NCBI GenBank assembly: GCA_039820405.1
Contig: JBCBQC010000019.1
Location: 1-64,000 of the forward strand
DNA from: CALLVY01 sp937899855
Lineage (GTDB): Bacteria; Bacteroidota; Bacteroidia; Chitinophagales; Saprospiraceae
Reading direction: 5' to 3'
Length of the DNA stretch: 64,000 nucleotides
Numbering within the stretch: the stretch's first letter is position 1; each line of letters begins with the position of its first letter. The position numbers and the translations under genes are program-made. Below the pieces are notes generated by a model. It saw only the letters and a program-made list of their open reading frames with translations. It was not told where the DNA came from and ran no database searches. Positions 8,615-18,045 of this stretch are shown here, piece by piece.

Positions 8615-11600
8615 TGTTTCTTTTTGCTAACAGTTCCACCAATACTTTGGCTTTGCGACGGGCGGGCCCTTTCTCCATCTTTTCCTCCAAAATCTTACAA
8701 ATCTTGTTTTCAATGACCTTCCTCACCTGGCCCTTGTCTTGCCATTCCACCAAATCCAATTCCCCCTCAATCCGAGCGAATAAAAGCCGCGTCTGGGCCT
8801 CCGCCGCTTCCGCAAAGATCACCTGCATGGAATTGTAGACGGCCCGCTTCTGCTCGGTATCAAAACCCTTTGCTCGGCTTTCTTGATCGCCCAAGATAAT
8901 GCGATCCTGCAATTCTGCGTAGTCGATCAACAATTGCGTATTGCTGATCCGTTCTTCCTCCTTCATTTTTAACAACTCATCCAAACGCTCGGCGAGGGGT
9001 TTGAAAAAGTCCGGGTTCTGATGCGCCCCCACTCGGATGGTATAGCGCAGGTTGTTCCGTATCTTGAGTTCCTGGGTTTCGGGCGAATCGTACTGTACTT
9101 GCGCTTTGAACTTTTCCTTGTCGATGATGGAAATCGGTGCCTCCAGTAAGCTTTGTAGCCCACTGGCTTTTAGGTGCTCGTCGATCAGCGTCTGCAAAAG
9201 CTGGCTTTCCTCCCCCGTCGTTTTTAAGTCCTCATTGCCAGCCTCCGCATTGCGGACCCTAGCGCGCAACTCGTTAAACAGCTTAAAGTCGAATTCGTAT
9301 GGCAAGCCCTTGGGATTGGGCAGCACAATGCCGACCGACTTGTTAAAACGCCGGAGCAAATTGAAAAACGCATCCCGCCGGTTGATCGGTTGTACAAAGT
9401 GGAGCGCCTTATCCAAAAACAATTCCCGCTCGTACTTGCGGTCTATCCGGACCGGCTTAAAAAAGGCGACCAAACGCGTGTGGTGCTGGTCCAGGCGGGG
9501 TACTTCCTCATTGACCTTGGTCAGAATATCGTGGGGGCGAATGTCCCCGGAAAAAATTTCCAAGGCCTCTACCAAATTACCACTAATGCCACAGTAATCC
9601 ACGACGTAGCCCGCCTGCTTCCCCTTACCCGTACGGTTGACCCGGGCCAGGGCCTGGAGCAGGTTGTGCTCCTTCAGGGGCTTATCCAGGTACAGACAGG
9701 AAGCGATGGGCACGTCGTAGCCCGTCAGCAACATATCGGAAACGATCAGGAAAGCCGTGTTATCGTTTTTCTTCGCACCCGATTTTTCCAACTCCGTAGC
9801 CTTTCCGTAGGGTAACTTAAAGTCCTCCGTCACCGTTTTGATTTCCGCCATCGGCGTAAAGGGATTGGCCCGGGCCCGCTCGGGATGCGCTTGGTTCCAA
9901 GCCAAAATCTCGTGGTATTCCCGGGCGATGGGGTCCGACTTGGGGCTGCCCAAAGTGATGATCAGTTTCGATTCGTAAGCGTGGACCCCCTCGGCTTTTA
10001 AAGCCTCAAAAATACGCTTGTACTTCAGGGCTTGGGCCCGACCCGCACAAACCACCATGGCCTTGTGTCCGTCCGGGCGTATTTTTTCCCCAAAGTGCCG
10101 GAGGAGGTGCCCGGCGATGGCCTCCATCCGCTCCTTCGACCCCTGGTACTTGCGAAGGGCATCGCTTTTTAACTGGTCCCGCTTGGCCTTGGGGAGGTGG
10201 CCAAAGGTAGCCGCAAATTCCGCATCCAGGGCCTCTTTTTTTACCGCCAACTGGGCAACGCCCGCATCGTAAAACAACTCCTTGGTAGCACCATCGGCCA
10301 CCGACTCCAGAATGGTGTACACATCGATGTACTGCCCCCCGTAAAACTCCGCCAGGGTCGATTTATCCTCCTTGGAAATCGGCGTTCCGGTAAAGGCCAC
10401 GAATTTCGCCCGGGGCAACATCGTTCGCATAAAGGCCGCCAAAAAACCGTACTGACTGCGGTGCGCTTCGTCGACCAATACGTAGAGGTTCTCCTTACGG
10501 GACAGTTCTTCCAAGGTGATCACTTCGCGTTCCCGCTCCACCCACTTCCCGTCGGCCTTTACCTTGGTAATCTTAGTGAGCCTCCGGCCCTCAATCCGCT
10601 TCTCGACCTTGCGGTTTTCCTTTTCTTCTTCCACCGTTTGGTCGGCTTGCTCCGTGGCCTCCCGATCGGCTTGCTGAAACTTTTGGATGGTCGTCGTGAT
10701 GATGCCGCCGTAGTCATTGCGCAAGAGCTGATCCAGGTGAACGACGGAACTGGCCTGGTAAACGTTGGCAAAACCGACGGCGCGGAGGGTCGTAGTGATT
10801 TGGCGATCCAAGTCCTGGCGGTCGGTCATCACCAAGACCGTCGGATTGTTAAAACCGTACTCTCGGGCCTGGAGTTTGCGGATCACGTAGGCCATCGTCA
10901 GCGACTTTCCGCTGCCCTGGGTATGCCACACCACGCCCCCGCGGTCGTCCTGCAAACGGGCAATGGTTTGGTTGGTGGCCCGCCATTGTTGGGCCCGGGG
11001 AAGTTTTTTAATCAGCTGTCCCTCCGCCCGTTCAAAAAGTACGAAGTGTCGAATCAATTCCAGCAGGCGGCGGGGTTCAAAGAGGTAGTACAAGAGCTGA
11101 TCCTGCTCGGTGGGCGCCGCGCCCAGCCCCTCCGGCCATTCCTCCGGGCGAAACTTGGCCACGGAATAAAAGGCTTTGGGCGCCGCCAGCGCCCCGTATC
11201 TGCCGTGATCGCGCCAGAGACCGACGCAAATCTGGTTGTAGTAAAACAAGCGCGGAGAATTTTTTTGATAGTACCCCAAGTCCTGGTAGGCCGAGCCCCA
11301 GGGGTCCGCAATGCCCGGCGCCTTGCACTCGATTACCGCCACCGGAAGGCCATTGAGGTAGACCACGATATCGGGAATGGAATGGGTATACTTTCCCCGG
11401 TAGCTCATCTGATTGACCACCAGAAAATCGTTGTTCGCGGGGTGCTGAAAGTCGATGTAGCGAACCGGAATAAAGGTTTCCTGCCCCGCCACGACTTGCT
11501 TGACGCTATACGCCTCCCCCCGGATCCGCTCCCATACCTTTTGGTTGATCTCCAGGAGGGAGTTGCCGGTCACACTGGTCAACTGCCCCAGCGCCCTTTC

Positions 11601-11786
11601 CACATTCTCGGGACTGATCCAGGGGTTGATGGTTTGTAAAGCCCGGCGCAGACGATCCAGGAGGAGGACCTCGCTAGTGTTGGCGCGTTCTTGGGTACGC
11701 GGACTGGTCTGGTACTGATAGCCCAGTTGCCGCAGGAGGTCAAGGGCGGGTTTTTCGCTCTGGAGGTATTCGGGGGAGTAGGACAT
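8607..11786 (-). CDS. hsdR: Type I restriction endonuclease subunit R (HsdR)
   Basis: A 1059-residue motor and nuclease subunit of a type I restriction-modification complex. The N-terminal nuclease has the PD-(D/E)xK pattern, with Asp139 and the ECK at 153-155. The SF2 helicase part follows: a Walker A box TQGSGKS at 289-295, a DEAH box at 439-442, and later motifs including TGTP and the arginine-finger region of ARVNRTGKG. A charged insertion (about residues 376-425) sits between motifs I and II. The C-terminus is helical and probably binds the methylase core. The length is normal. The start lies 2 bases after the hsdS stop, and the end overlaps the metallopeptidase by 8 bases. HsdR cleaves unmethylated DNA after translocation. 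Confidence 0.97.
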   Translation of the reverse strand: MSYSPEYLQSEKPALDLLRQLGYQYQTSPRTQERANTSEVLLLDRLRRALQTINPWISPENVERALGQLTSVTGNSLLEINQKVWERIRGEAYSVKQVVAGQETFIPVRYIDFQHPANNDFLVVNQMSYRGKYTHSIPDIVVYLNGLPVAVIECKAPGIADPWGSAYQDLGYYQKNSPRLFYYNQICVGLWRDHGRYGALAAPKAFYSVAKFRPEEWPEGLGAAPTEQDQLLYYLFEPRRLLELIRHFVLFERAEGQLIKKLPRAQQWRATNQTIARLQDDRGGVVWHTQGSGKSLTMAYVIRKLQAREYGFNNPTVLVMTDRQDLDRQITTTLRAVGFANVYQASSVVHLDQLLRNDYGGIITTTIQKFQQADREATEQADQTVEEEKENRKVEKRIEGRRLTKITKVKADGKWVEREREVITLEELSRKENLYVLVDEAHRSQYGFLAAFMRTMLPRAKFVAFTGTPISKEDKSTLAEFYGGQYIDVYTILESVADGATKELFYDAGVAQLAVKKEALDAEFAATFGHLPKAKRDQLKSDALRKYQGSKERMEAIAGHLLRHFGEKIRPDGHKAMVVCAGRAQALKYKRIFEALKAEGVHAYESKLIITLGSPKSDPIAREYHEILAWNQAHPERARANPFTPMAEIKTVTEDFKLPYGKATELEKSGAKKNDNTAFLIVSDMLLTGYDVPIASCLYLDKPLKEHNLLQALARVNRTGKGKQAGYVVDYCGISGNLVEALEIFSGDIRPHDILTKVNEEVPRLDQHHTRLVAFFKPVRIDRKYERELFLDKALHFVQPINRRDAFFNLLRRFNKSVGIVLPNPKGLPYEFDFKLFNELRARVRNAEAGNEDLKTTGEESQLLQTLIDEHLKASGLQSLLEAPISIIDKEKFKAQVQYDSPETQELKIRNNLRYTIRVGAHQNPDFFKPLAERLDELLKMKEEERISNTQLLIDYAELQDRIILGDQESRAKGFDTEQKRAVYNSMQVIFAEAAEAQTRLLFARIEGELDLVEWQDKGQVRKVIENKICKILEEKMEKGPARRKAKVLVELLAKRNNA

Positions 11787-11788
11787 GG

Positions 11789-13060
11789 CTAGGGGCTTGG
11801 TGAAACGCGAATCTTGCCCGTCAGCAATTGCTGCATCAGGCCTTTTTTCAACTCGCGGTAGGCCGCTTGCTTGGCCTGGAGCATGTCGATCTTCTCGTCC
11901 GCGGTGGAAAGGATTTGGGCAATTTTTTCTTGTTCGGGGAGGGGGGGAATAATAATTTTCATTTTTTGAAGTACTTTGGCTCCAATATTTTTTTGAGCCC
12001 CTCCAGCTTGACCGGAGGCAAAAAAGCTTTTACCCAAATCTGAGTTAATATAATAGCAAAGAAAATCACTGGTTATAATTTCTTTAAACCTTCTTACTAT
12101 GAGAGTGGTAAATGATTGGCAATTTTCTAATTCAGGAGGGACAACAGCACTTATTCCTGGGTAGCCTGTTCTGACAGTCAAGATATCTCCCGCTCTCAGC
12201 CTTTTAGACTTATGCTGAATTTCGTACTCTTTGTCAACCATCAGAATATCATCAAGAACTATTTTTCCCGACTTTATATTTTGATTTCTAATTAATAGAA
12301 CTCCATGATCAGTATAGGCGTGAGTAGCTGATGAAGCTATCCCAACGAAACATTTTGCAAAGCTTGATAACTCAACCACCTCCCACGCCTCCGGCACTTC
12401 CCCCAGCGCCGTCTCCTTAAAACGCGTATGCCCAATGCCCCGGGTCAAGAGCCTTTGCAGCAGCCCTTTTTTCAAGACCCGCGCCTGTTCGATTTGCGCC
12501 CCAATGGCTTCGATTTTACGATCGACCGTGGAGAGGATGCGGGCGATTTTTTCTTGTTCGGGGAGGGGGGGGAGAGGGATCTTTACAGAAGCGATTCCTT
12601 TGGAATAAATATGAATTACTGAGCTGCCTTGGCCAAGTTTTCTTCTTTGGATATCAACTCCTCGTAAGTTCCACACATAAGTTAGATATAGAGGAAACCC
12701 ATCTTCAATCCTAAGAATTATTATGTCTCCACCTGCAAATGCTTCTATTGTATGGTTAAATAAAACTGCTTTTCCAATATCGTCAATAGTTTCACCAGAG
12801 CCAGCAAATAACAAATCGCCTTTTTCAATCCTGAAACTTTTATCTGCAATTTCCCTACTAACAAAGGAATGGAATTTTTTGATGACAAAATCATGCTTAG
12901 TATATATTTCACCATAACGGACGCAGGGTATTCCGGTCTCTGATAATTCGCTTTTTGATATTCCTTTTCCTTTGTAAAAAGTCCCTACTTCCCCCAGTGC
13001 AGAAATGTCCCACTCCTCCGGCAATTCCCCCAGTTCCGTCATTTTATAACCCGCCTTCAT
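11789..13060 (-). CDS. hsdS: Type I restriction specificity subunit (HsdS)
   Basis: A 423-residue DNA-recognition subunit with two target recognition domains (TRDs) and two conserved helical spacers. The spacers share the motif PPLPEQEKIA followed by ILST (about residues 163-200 and 372-415), and each ends in a KKGLLQ/KKGLMQ helix. The two TRDs (about 12570-13010 and 11950-12390) are visibly more AT-rich than the spacers, which suggests the TRDs were acquired by exchange. A 27-base perfect direct repeat lies at the start of each spacer (see findings). The ATG overlaps the hsdM stop by 4 bases, and hsdR begins 2 bases after the stop. The ATG at codon 7 is an alternative start. The recognised sequence cannot be predicted here. 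Confidence 0.95.
   Translation of the reverse strand: MKAGYKMTELGELPEEWDISALGEVGTFYKGKGISKSELSETGIPCVRYGEIYTKHDFVIKKFHSFVSREIADKSFRIEKGDLLFAGSGETIDDIGKAVLFNHTIEAFAGGDIIILRIEDGFPLYLTYVWNLRGVDIQRRKLGQGSSVIHIYSKGIASVKIPLPPLPEQEKIARILSTVDRKIEAIGAQIEQARVLKKGLLQRLLTRGIGHTRFKETALGEVPEAWEVVELSSFAKCFVGIASSATHAYTDHGVLLIRNQNIKSGKIVLDDILMVDKEYEIQHKSKRLRAGDILTVRTGYPGISAVVPPELENCQSFTTLIVRRFKEIITSDFLCYYINSDLGKSFFASGQAGGAQKNIGAKVLQKMKIIIPPLPEQEKIAQILSTADEKIDMLQAKQAAYRELKKGLMQQLLTGKIRVSPSP
11922..11948 (-). repeat. 27-base direct repeat in hsdS, copy A
   Basis: This stretch is identical to 12546-12572. It encodes the IPPLPEQEKIA start of the C-terminal spacer and contains a run of seven C on the coding strand. 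The copies are 624 bases apart, which is a whole number of codons. Confidence 0.95.
12546..12572 (-). repeat. 27-base direct repeat in hsdS, copy B
   Basis: Second copy of the repeat at 11922-11948, in the same orientation, at the start of the central spacer of HsdS. Recombination between the copies would remove one TRD in frame. Confidence 0.95.
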
Positions 13061-14616
13061 ATCCCCAACTCCTTTAAAAAGCCCGCTAATTTTTTATCGA
13101 TCGCCCGCTCCTGCTTCTCCAGGTCCGCAATCGTTTGTTGTACGGCGGCCAGGTCCACCTCCGGCTCGGGTTCGCTGGTATCGATGTAGCGGGAAATGTT
13201 GAGATTGTAATCGTTTTCCTTGATTTCCGCGAGGGGCACCAGTCGCAGGTACTTGTCCACCTCGGTTTGGGCCTCGTAAGCCGTTACGATTTTTTCCAGG
13301 TGTTCGTCCAGCAGTTCGTTTTGGTTTTTGTTTTCTTTAAAATCTTGGCTGGCGTCGATGATCAGGACTTTGTTTTTCAGGGCCGCCGTCTTTTGCTTGC
13401 TCATGATCCAGATGGAGGCGGGAATCCCCGTATTGTAGAAGAGCGCCGGCGGTAGGCCCACGATGCCTTCGATGAGGTCGTCCTCCAGCAGTTTGCTCCG
13501 AATTTTGCCCTCGGCGCCGCCCCGGAAGAGGGTACCGTGGGGCAGGATCACGCCCAGCTTGCCATCCTGCTTGAGTACGGCCAGCATGTGTTGTAAAAAG
13601 GCCAGGTCGGCGTAGCCCCGGGGGGGAATGCCGTATTTAAAGCGGCTCCATTTTTTGTCGATTACTATCTTATTGTAATTGGGGCTGATCTTTTTCTCCT
13701 TCCCATCCTTGCCCACTTTGATTTGGACATCGGTTTCGGCGGGGGTCCACCAGAACTTTTGGGAAAAGGGCGGATTGGCGATGACCCGATCGAAGAGCAT
13801 CAGCTTCCCCTGGCAGTCATAGTGTTCGGGGCTCGTCAGCGTATCTCCTTTTTCGATTTGGGCGTCCAGAAAATTGTGCAGGATCAAATTGAGCTTGGCG
13901 ATGGCCCAGGTCCCCAGATTTTTTTCCTGTCCGTAGAGCGAGATGTTGATGTTTTTGCCCACCTTCCCCTGGGGCAGCTTGGCCACGTACCGCGCCGATT
14001 CGATGAGCATCCCACCGGAGCCGCAGGTGGGATCGTAGACCTTATTTCTGGGCTGGGGCTTGATCAGTTGGACGATCAGTTTGACCACGCCACGGGGGCT
14101 GTAAAATTCGCCGCCCTTTTTTCCGGCATCATCCGCAAACTGCTTGATGAGGTATTCGTAGGCATCGCCCAGGATATCGGGTTTGTAAAGATCGGCATTG
14201 CGCAGCGAATATTGATTGAAATGGCGAAGGAGTCTTTGTAGCACCTCATCACTCAATTTTTCCTTATCGCCAAACTTGGTGGCGGTCATCACCCCTTCCA
14301 AAAAGGTGTTTTCCCGTTCGATGGCGGCAAAGGCCTTATCCAGCGCAACGCCAATGCTTTCGGTTTCCTTTTTGATCTCCTCCCAACGCGCCTCGGGGGG
14401 TACTTTGAAGTAAGGGTCGTTTTCGGCATCCTCGCGGCTCAGGCCTTCCCGCTCCATGATACTTTCCACTTCCTCCGCAAATACATCGTTGGCCCTTTTT
14501 AAAAAGAGCAGCCCAAAAATGTAATTTTTAAAGTCGGAGCTGTCAATGCTCCCCCGCAATATATTCGCCGAATCCCAGAGCCAGGATTCGAGGGTATCCA
14601 AAGCAAGTTTGGTCAT
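13057..14616 (-). CDS. hsdM: Type I restriction-modification DNA methyltransferase (HsdM)
   Basis: A 519-residue N6-adenine methyltransferase subunit. The N-terminal helical HsdM_N domain spans about residues 7-150. The SAM-binding motif I is DPTCGSGGML (195-204), and the catalytic motif IV is NPPF (281-284), the form used by adenine methylases. A C-terminal helical tail probably contacts HsdS. It is the first gene of the minus-strand operon hsdM-hsdS-hsdR-metallopeptidase, and its stop overlaps hsdS by 4 bases. Length and motif spacing are normal, so it should be active. The promoter should lie in the AT-rich stretch just above 14616. Confidence 0.97.
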   Translation of the reverse strand: MTKLALDTLESWLWDSANILRGSIDSSDFKNYIFGLLFLKRANDVFAEEVESIMEREGLSREDAENDPYFKVPPEARWEEIKKETESIGVALDKAFAAIERENTFLEGVMTATKFGDKEKLSDEVLQRLLRHFNQYSLRNADLYKPDILGDAYEYLIKQFADDAGKKGGEFYSPRGVVKLIVQLIKPQPRNKVYDPTCGSGGMLIESARYVAKLPQGKVGKNINISLYGQEKNLGTWAIAKLNLILHNFLDAQIEKGDTLTSPEHYDCQGKLMLFDRVIANPPFSQKFWWTPAETDVQIKVGKDGKEKKISPNYNKIVIDKKWSRFKYGIPPRGYADLAFLQHMLAVLKQDGKLGVILPHGTLFRGGAEGKIRSKLLEDDLIEGIVGLPPALFYNTGIPASIWIMSKQKTAALKNKVLIIDASQDFKENKNQNELLDEHLEKIVTAYEAQTEVDKYLRLVPLAEIKENDYNLNISRYIDTSEPEPEVDLAAVQQTIADLEKQERAIDKKLAGFLKELGI

Positions 14617-14940
14617 AATGTGAGTTGGTCAATTGTATGGATTTGAAAATTTTGAAGACACGGTCCCCAAAGTTTCCAGAACGGCAGCAAGATAGTAAAA
14701 TAACAACTATCCACCTCCAAACCACCCTTCCCTCCAAACGCTGTCACTCTTTTTTTCCACTAAATCCCATCCATTCTTTGGTAGACCAATAGCTTTTTCC
14801 TACCTTTTGCCCCGTAAAGTAAAGCACCGCGGGCAACGACCAAAGCCAAACCCCTTGCCCCCTACATTGACCGTTTTCCCGACTGACCCCCTGGCCCGGG
14901 AAGTACCTGCTTCCGGGACGGTGTACACCGCAACCAGCCG
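14617..14940. other. Divergent intergenic region between hsdM and the His-rich gene
   Basis: About 324 bases separate the divergent hsd operon and the putative metal-uptake cluster. It is AT-rich near hsdM, with a T-tract around 14750-14757, and must carry promoters for both directions. No clear -33/-7 pair, operator or RNA fold was found. Confidence 0.4.
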
Positions 14941-15414
14941 TTGCCCAATAGCAACCGACCTTTACGACCGGCATCGAAGTACCCTACTTTTATTCAGCTC
15001 ATTCCTCAAAGCACCCCCATCAACACCCGGCAAAAATATGGCCTCTTAGGACTGCTGTTTGTGCTGCTGTCCGGCTCCCTGTACCAGGGTGCCCTAGAGC
15101 TGGCTCACTTCTTTTGCCACTCCGGTCGTGCCGACCACACCCTGGCCTCCCACGCCACCGATGACCACCATCGGTCCCACCATCACGATTCCCTACTGAG
15201 CGCTCACCTGGCCCTGAGCTGGCACAAATCGCTGTGCCCCCATCGCCAGCCCACGAGCGCCACCGTCAAAAAATACCAACTTTATCCAAGTACGACCGCG
15301 GACCAAGCCTGGCCTACCTCGGATTCCCTACCCTACCGTAGGCCCCCTTACCAAAACGTGTGGGTACCCGTCCTCCTCGTACGTCCCCTGATCGATCCCC
15401 CCGACCCCGTTTGA
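14941..15414 (+). CDS. Small His-rich membrane-anchored protein upstream of a TonB receptor
   Basis: A frame of up to 157 residues with one hydrophobic segment (about residues 33-60). This is followed by a His/Asp-rich stretch containing HATDDHHRSHHHD and a Cys-Pro-His (SLCPH) motif, then a Pro-rich tail. No ATG is available: the farthest plausible start is TTG at 14941, and a GTG at 15061 would cut into the membrane segment, so the start is uncertain. Small His-rich proteins of this layout often precede metal-linked TonB receptors in Bacteroidota, and the receptor gene follows here. A role in handling zinc, copper, nickel or cobalt is inference. It could be non-coding, but the hydrophobic plus His-rich pattern argues otherwise. 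Confidence 0.5.
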   Translation: MPNSNRPLRPASKYPTFIQLIPQSTPINTRQKYGLLGLLFVLLSGSLYQGALELAHFFCHSGRADHTLASHATDDHHRSHHHDSLLSAHLALSWHKSLCPHRQPTSATVKKYQLYPSTTADQAWPTSDSLPYRRPPYQNVWVPVLLVRPLIDPPDPV

Positions 15415-15750
15415 GCCCTTCCCACCTTGTCGTCCGCGTCCCCGACCGGTCGCAAGACAGCCTATACTTTCTTGGTCGCTGATCCGAGTCCGGCTTTCCC
15501 AAAAAAACGCCAGGTGAATGCCTCATTGCAGCACCTGTATCCACCGATGGCCGCCTGGGGTACCCCATTCCGTACCCGGCCATCCTCTCCACTATTCGGA
15601 TCGGCCACGCCAAGTCCTTTTGAAGTCATCAAGCTTTGGCCACCAGAACGCTGCGCAACGGTGCAGCGGCTACGGCTCTTGGTTTACCCTACGGCAAGCA
15701 CTCCCCGTGAGGCAGTACGTTTATGGGGCCAAAGCACCAACACTACCATT
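15415..15750. other. Leader region before the TonB-dependent receptor
   Basis: These 336 bases lie between the small His-rich frame and the receptor start. The receptor frame stays open upstream through this stretch, but those residues lack a signal peptide and look non-coding. It is long enough for a structured leader; I could not match it to a cobalamin or other known riboswitch. Confidence 0.35.
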
Positions 15751-18027
15751 ATGCAATCCATGGTCAATACCAAATATCCCTTACTACTGCTTTTCTTCCT
15801 GGCCTACTTTGCGGTGCATGGTCAGAATAATGCCACCCTCAACGGTACCGTACGCAACGATTCCGGTACCGCCCTGGAAGCCGCCAACGTCGCCCTCGAA
15901 GGCACCACCATCGGTACCAGTACCGAAGCCGATGGGACCTTCAAAATCAGCAACATCCCCGCTGGCAAATACCAGCTGGTGGTGAGCTCGATTGGCTACG
16001 ATACCTACACCCAAGGCATCAGCCTCAACGCCGGAGACGCCACCACCCTCCAGCTCGAACTCGCCGCCGCGAGCGTCGAGCTGAGCGAAATCTACATCGT
16101 CGGGGCCGCGCTGGATCCCGCCAATCGGACCATCACGGTCAACGAAATCGATCAAGCCGCCATCCAAACCCTCAATGTCGATCTGCCCATCCGCATCATC
16201 GAACAAATTCCGGGGGTCGACCTCTCGGCTTACAGCCAGGGCGGGGTGGCCGATCAGTTTTCGATCCGGGGCTTTGGTGGCGCGGGTCACGAAGGTCAGG
16301 CCGGGGTACAAATCGACGGGGTGTCGCTCAACGAGGCCGAAGGGCACTCGGATGGCTACGCCGATCTCAACGTCCTGATTCCCCTCAACCTCCAGAGCGT
16401 CAAAGTGTACAAGGGCCCTTCCTCGGCGCTGTACGGCCGCTTCGCCGAAGGGGGTACCCTCGCGCTGGAAACCCGCAAGGGCAGCAACTACCAGGATTTT
16501 AGCCTCAGCGGCGGGTCCTTCAACACCCTCAATGCCCAGTTTGCCCTCGGGAGGGAAACGCAGCTCAAGAAGACGGGGCGCGAGCTGCACACCAACCTGG
16601 CTTTCCAACTGTTCCAATCCGATGGCTACGCGGTCAACTCGGATCAGCTGCGGGGCAACGTCAGCGGCCGGATCGGCTACGAGATTTCGGATAAGACCGA
16701 CATCGCCCTTTCCCTCCGTGGCCACTCCAGCGAGTGGGACGCGGCGGGCTACATCTCCGCGGAGCAGGTGGAGGACGAAGAACTCCGCACCGAGCAGGAC
16801 GCCAATGCCGAAAACGATGGTGGCGCCAAGGAATTTTATTCCCAACGCATCGACCTCAACCACAACTTTAGCGATAGCCTCCGCATGCTCGTCTTTGGCT
16901 ATGCCGTCCAGCAAGACTTTACGCGCTTTGCCAAGTTTGGCTTTACACCGGGCGGCCAAACGGAGCGCTTCAACACGCGCAACGTCTACGCAGCCGGAGC
17001 CAACCTCAACGGGCGCAGTGCCCTCGCGGGCATTGGGGTCAACTGGATTTTTGGGGCGGAATACTACAGCGAAAGTACCGATCGGATGCGCTGGCAGTCG
17101 AACAATCGCATCCGCGGGGACCTGTTCCTCGACCGGCAATTTGACGTGCAGACCGCTTCCGTCTTTGGTCAGGGGGAATTTAATGTGAGCAGATTCCTCC
17201 GGCTGTCGGTGGGCCTGCGCTACGATCAGTACTTTGGGTCCTTTACGAATAGTGATCCCGACATCACCGAATTTACCCTCGACATGAGTACGCTGTCCAA
17301 CCTGAGCCCCAAGATTGGCATCCGGTCGACCATCGCCGAAGGACTCGATCTGAGGGCGAGCGTCTCCCAGGGCTTTACCCTACCCAATAGCACCCTCAAG
17401 TACGAGCCCGATAGCGATCTCGATCCCTCCATCCTCTGGCAGTACGAACTGGGCGCCCGCTATACCGGTACCAGTTGGTTGCTGATCGACGTGGTCGGAT
17501 GGATCCTCAATACCACCAACGAGATCTTCGAGAACCCGCCCGGATCCGCTGACTTTGTCAACATCGGCGGCACCTCCCGCCTGGGCGTCGAAGCGGAAGT
17601 CGTCATCACTCCGGTAACGGGGCTACGGGTCAGAGGTACCTTCGCCTACACGGATACCGAAATCCAGGACAACCCGGACCCGAGTTTGGAGGGCAACGCG
17701 CTCACCAACATCCCCGAGTCGATCGCCACCCTGGACGTCTCCTACGCCTTTCCCAATGGCTTGGGCGCCCGCGTTCTTTTTAGAGATGTCGGATCGTACT
17801 TTTCAAATGCGGAAAATACGGCGGGCTACGAGGGCTACAACGTGACCAACCTTTTCGTCTTCTACAACTTCAACCAACGCTCGTCGAATCAGGGTCGCGT
17901 CTTCGTGGAGGTCCGCAACGTATTCGACGCCATCTATTCTGAGGTGGTGTTTGGGGGGCCCGGATCGCAAATCTTTACGCCCGCTCCCATGCGAAACATC
18001 ATGGTGGGGGTCCACTACAATTTTTAA
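15751..18027 (+). CDS. TonB-dependent outer-membrane receptor, probably for a metal or metal chelate
   Basis: A 758-residue receptor. The start at 15751 (or Met at 15760) is chosen because a signal peptide ending AVHGQ follows directly; the frame is open further upstream but that part has no export signal. Residues 28-110 form a CarboxypepD_reg-like domain. The plug follows (about 125-240), with typical motifs such as FSIRGFGG, IDGVSL and GPSSALYGR. A 22-strand barrel fills the rest and ends in a terminal Phe, the usual outer-membrane assembly signal. It imports a ligand using TonB energy. The flanking His-rich protein and His-rich lipoprotein (18 bases downstream) suggest a metal or metallophore ligand; that is inference. 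Confidence 0.92.
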   Translation: MQSMVNTKYPLLLLFFLAYFAVHGQNNATLNGTVRNDSGTALEAANVALEGTTIGTSTEADGTFKISNIPAGKYQLVVSSIGYDTYTQGISLNAGDATTLQLELAAASVELSEIYIVGAALDPANRTITVNEIDQAAIQTLNVDLPIRIIEQIPGVDLSAYSQGGVADQFSIRGFGGAGHEGQAGVQIDGVSLNEAEGHSDGYADLNVLIPLNLQSVKVYKGPSSALYGRFAEGGTLALETRKGSNYQDFSLSGGSFNTLNAQFALGRETQLKKTGRELHTNLAFQLFQSDGYAVNSDQLRGNVSGRIGYEISDKTDIALSLRGHSSEWDAAGYISAEQVEDEELRTEQDANAENDGGAKEFYSQRIDLNHNFSDSLRMLVFGYAVQQDFTRFAKFGFTPGGQTERFNTRNVYAAGANLNGRSALAGIGVNWIFGAEYYSESTDRMRWQSNNRIRGDLFLDRQFDVQTASVFGQGEFNVSRFLRLSVGLRYDQYFGSFTNSDPDITEFTLDMSTLSNLSPKIGIRSTIAEGLDLRASVSQGFTLPNSTLKYEPDSDLDPSILWQYELGARYTGTSWLLIDVVGWILNTTNEIFENPPGSADFVNIGGTSRLGVEAEVVITPVTGLRVRGTFAYTDTEIQDNPDPSLEGNALTNIPESIATLDVSYAFPNGLGARVLFRDVGSYFSNAENTAGYEGYNVTNLFVFYNFNQRSSNQGRVFVEVRNVFDAIYSEVVFGGPGSQIFTPAPMRNIMVGVHYNF

Positions 18028-18045
18028 CCGAAAACAAGGATTATC

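Noticed and set aside
10197..11639. Long open frame of 480 codons on the plus strand inside hsdR
   Set aside because: It is antisense to a clear HsdR with conserved motifs and has the Arg/Leu/Gly-rich composition expected of a mirror frame in GC-rich DNA.
15415..15750. Cobalamin or other riboswitch before the TonB receptor
   Set aside because: The conserved boxes of the known cobalamin element could not be found by eye.
15784..17139. 451-codon minus-strand frame opposite the TonB receptor
   Set aside because: The receptor frame holds all family motifs; the opposite frame is Val/Gly/Asp-rich noise.
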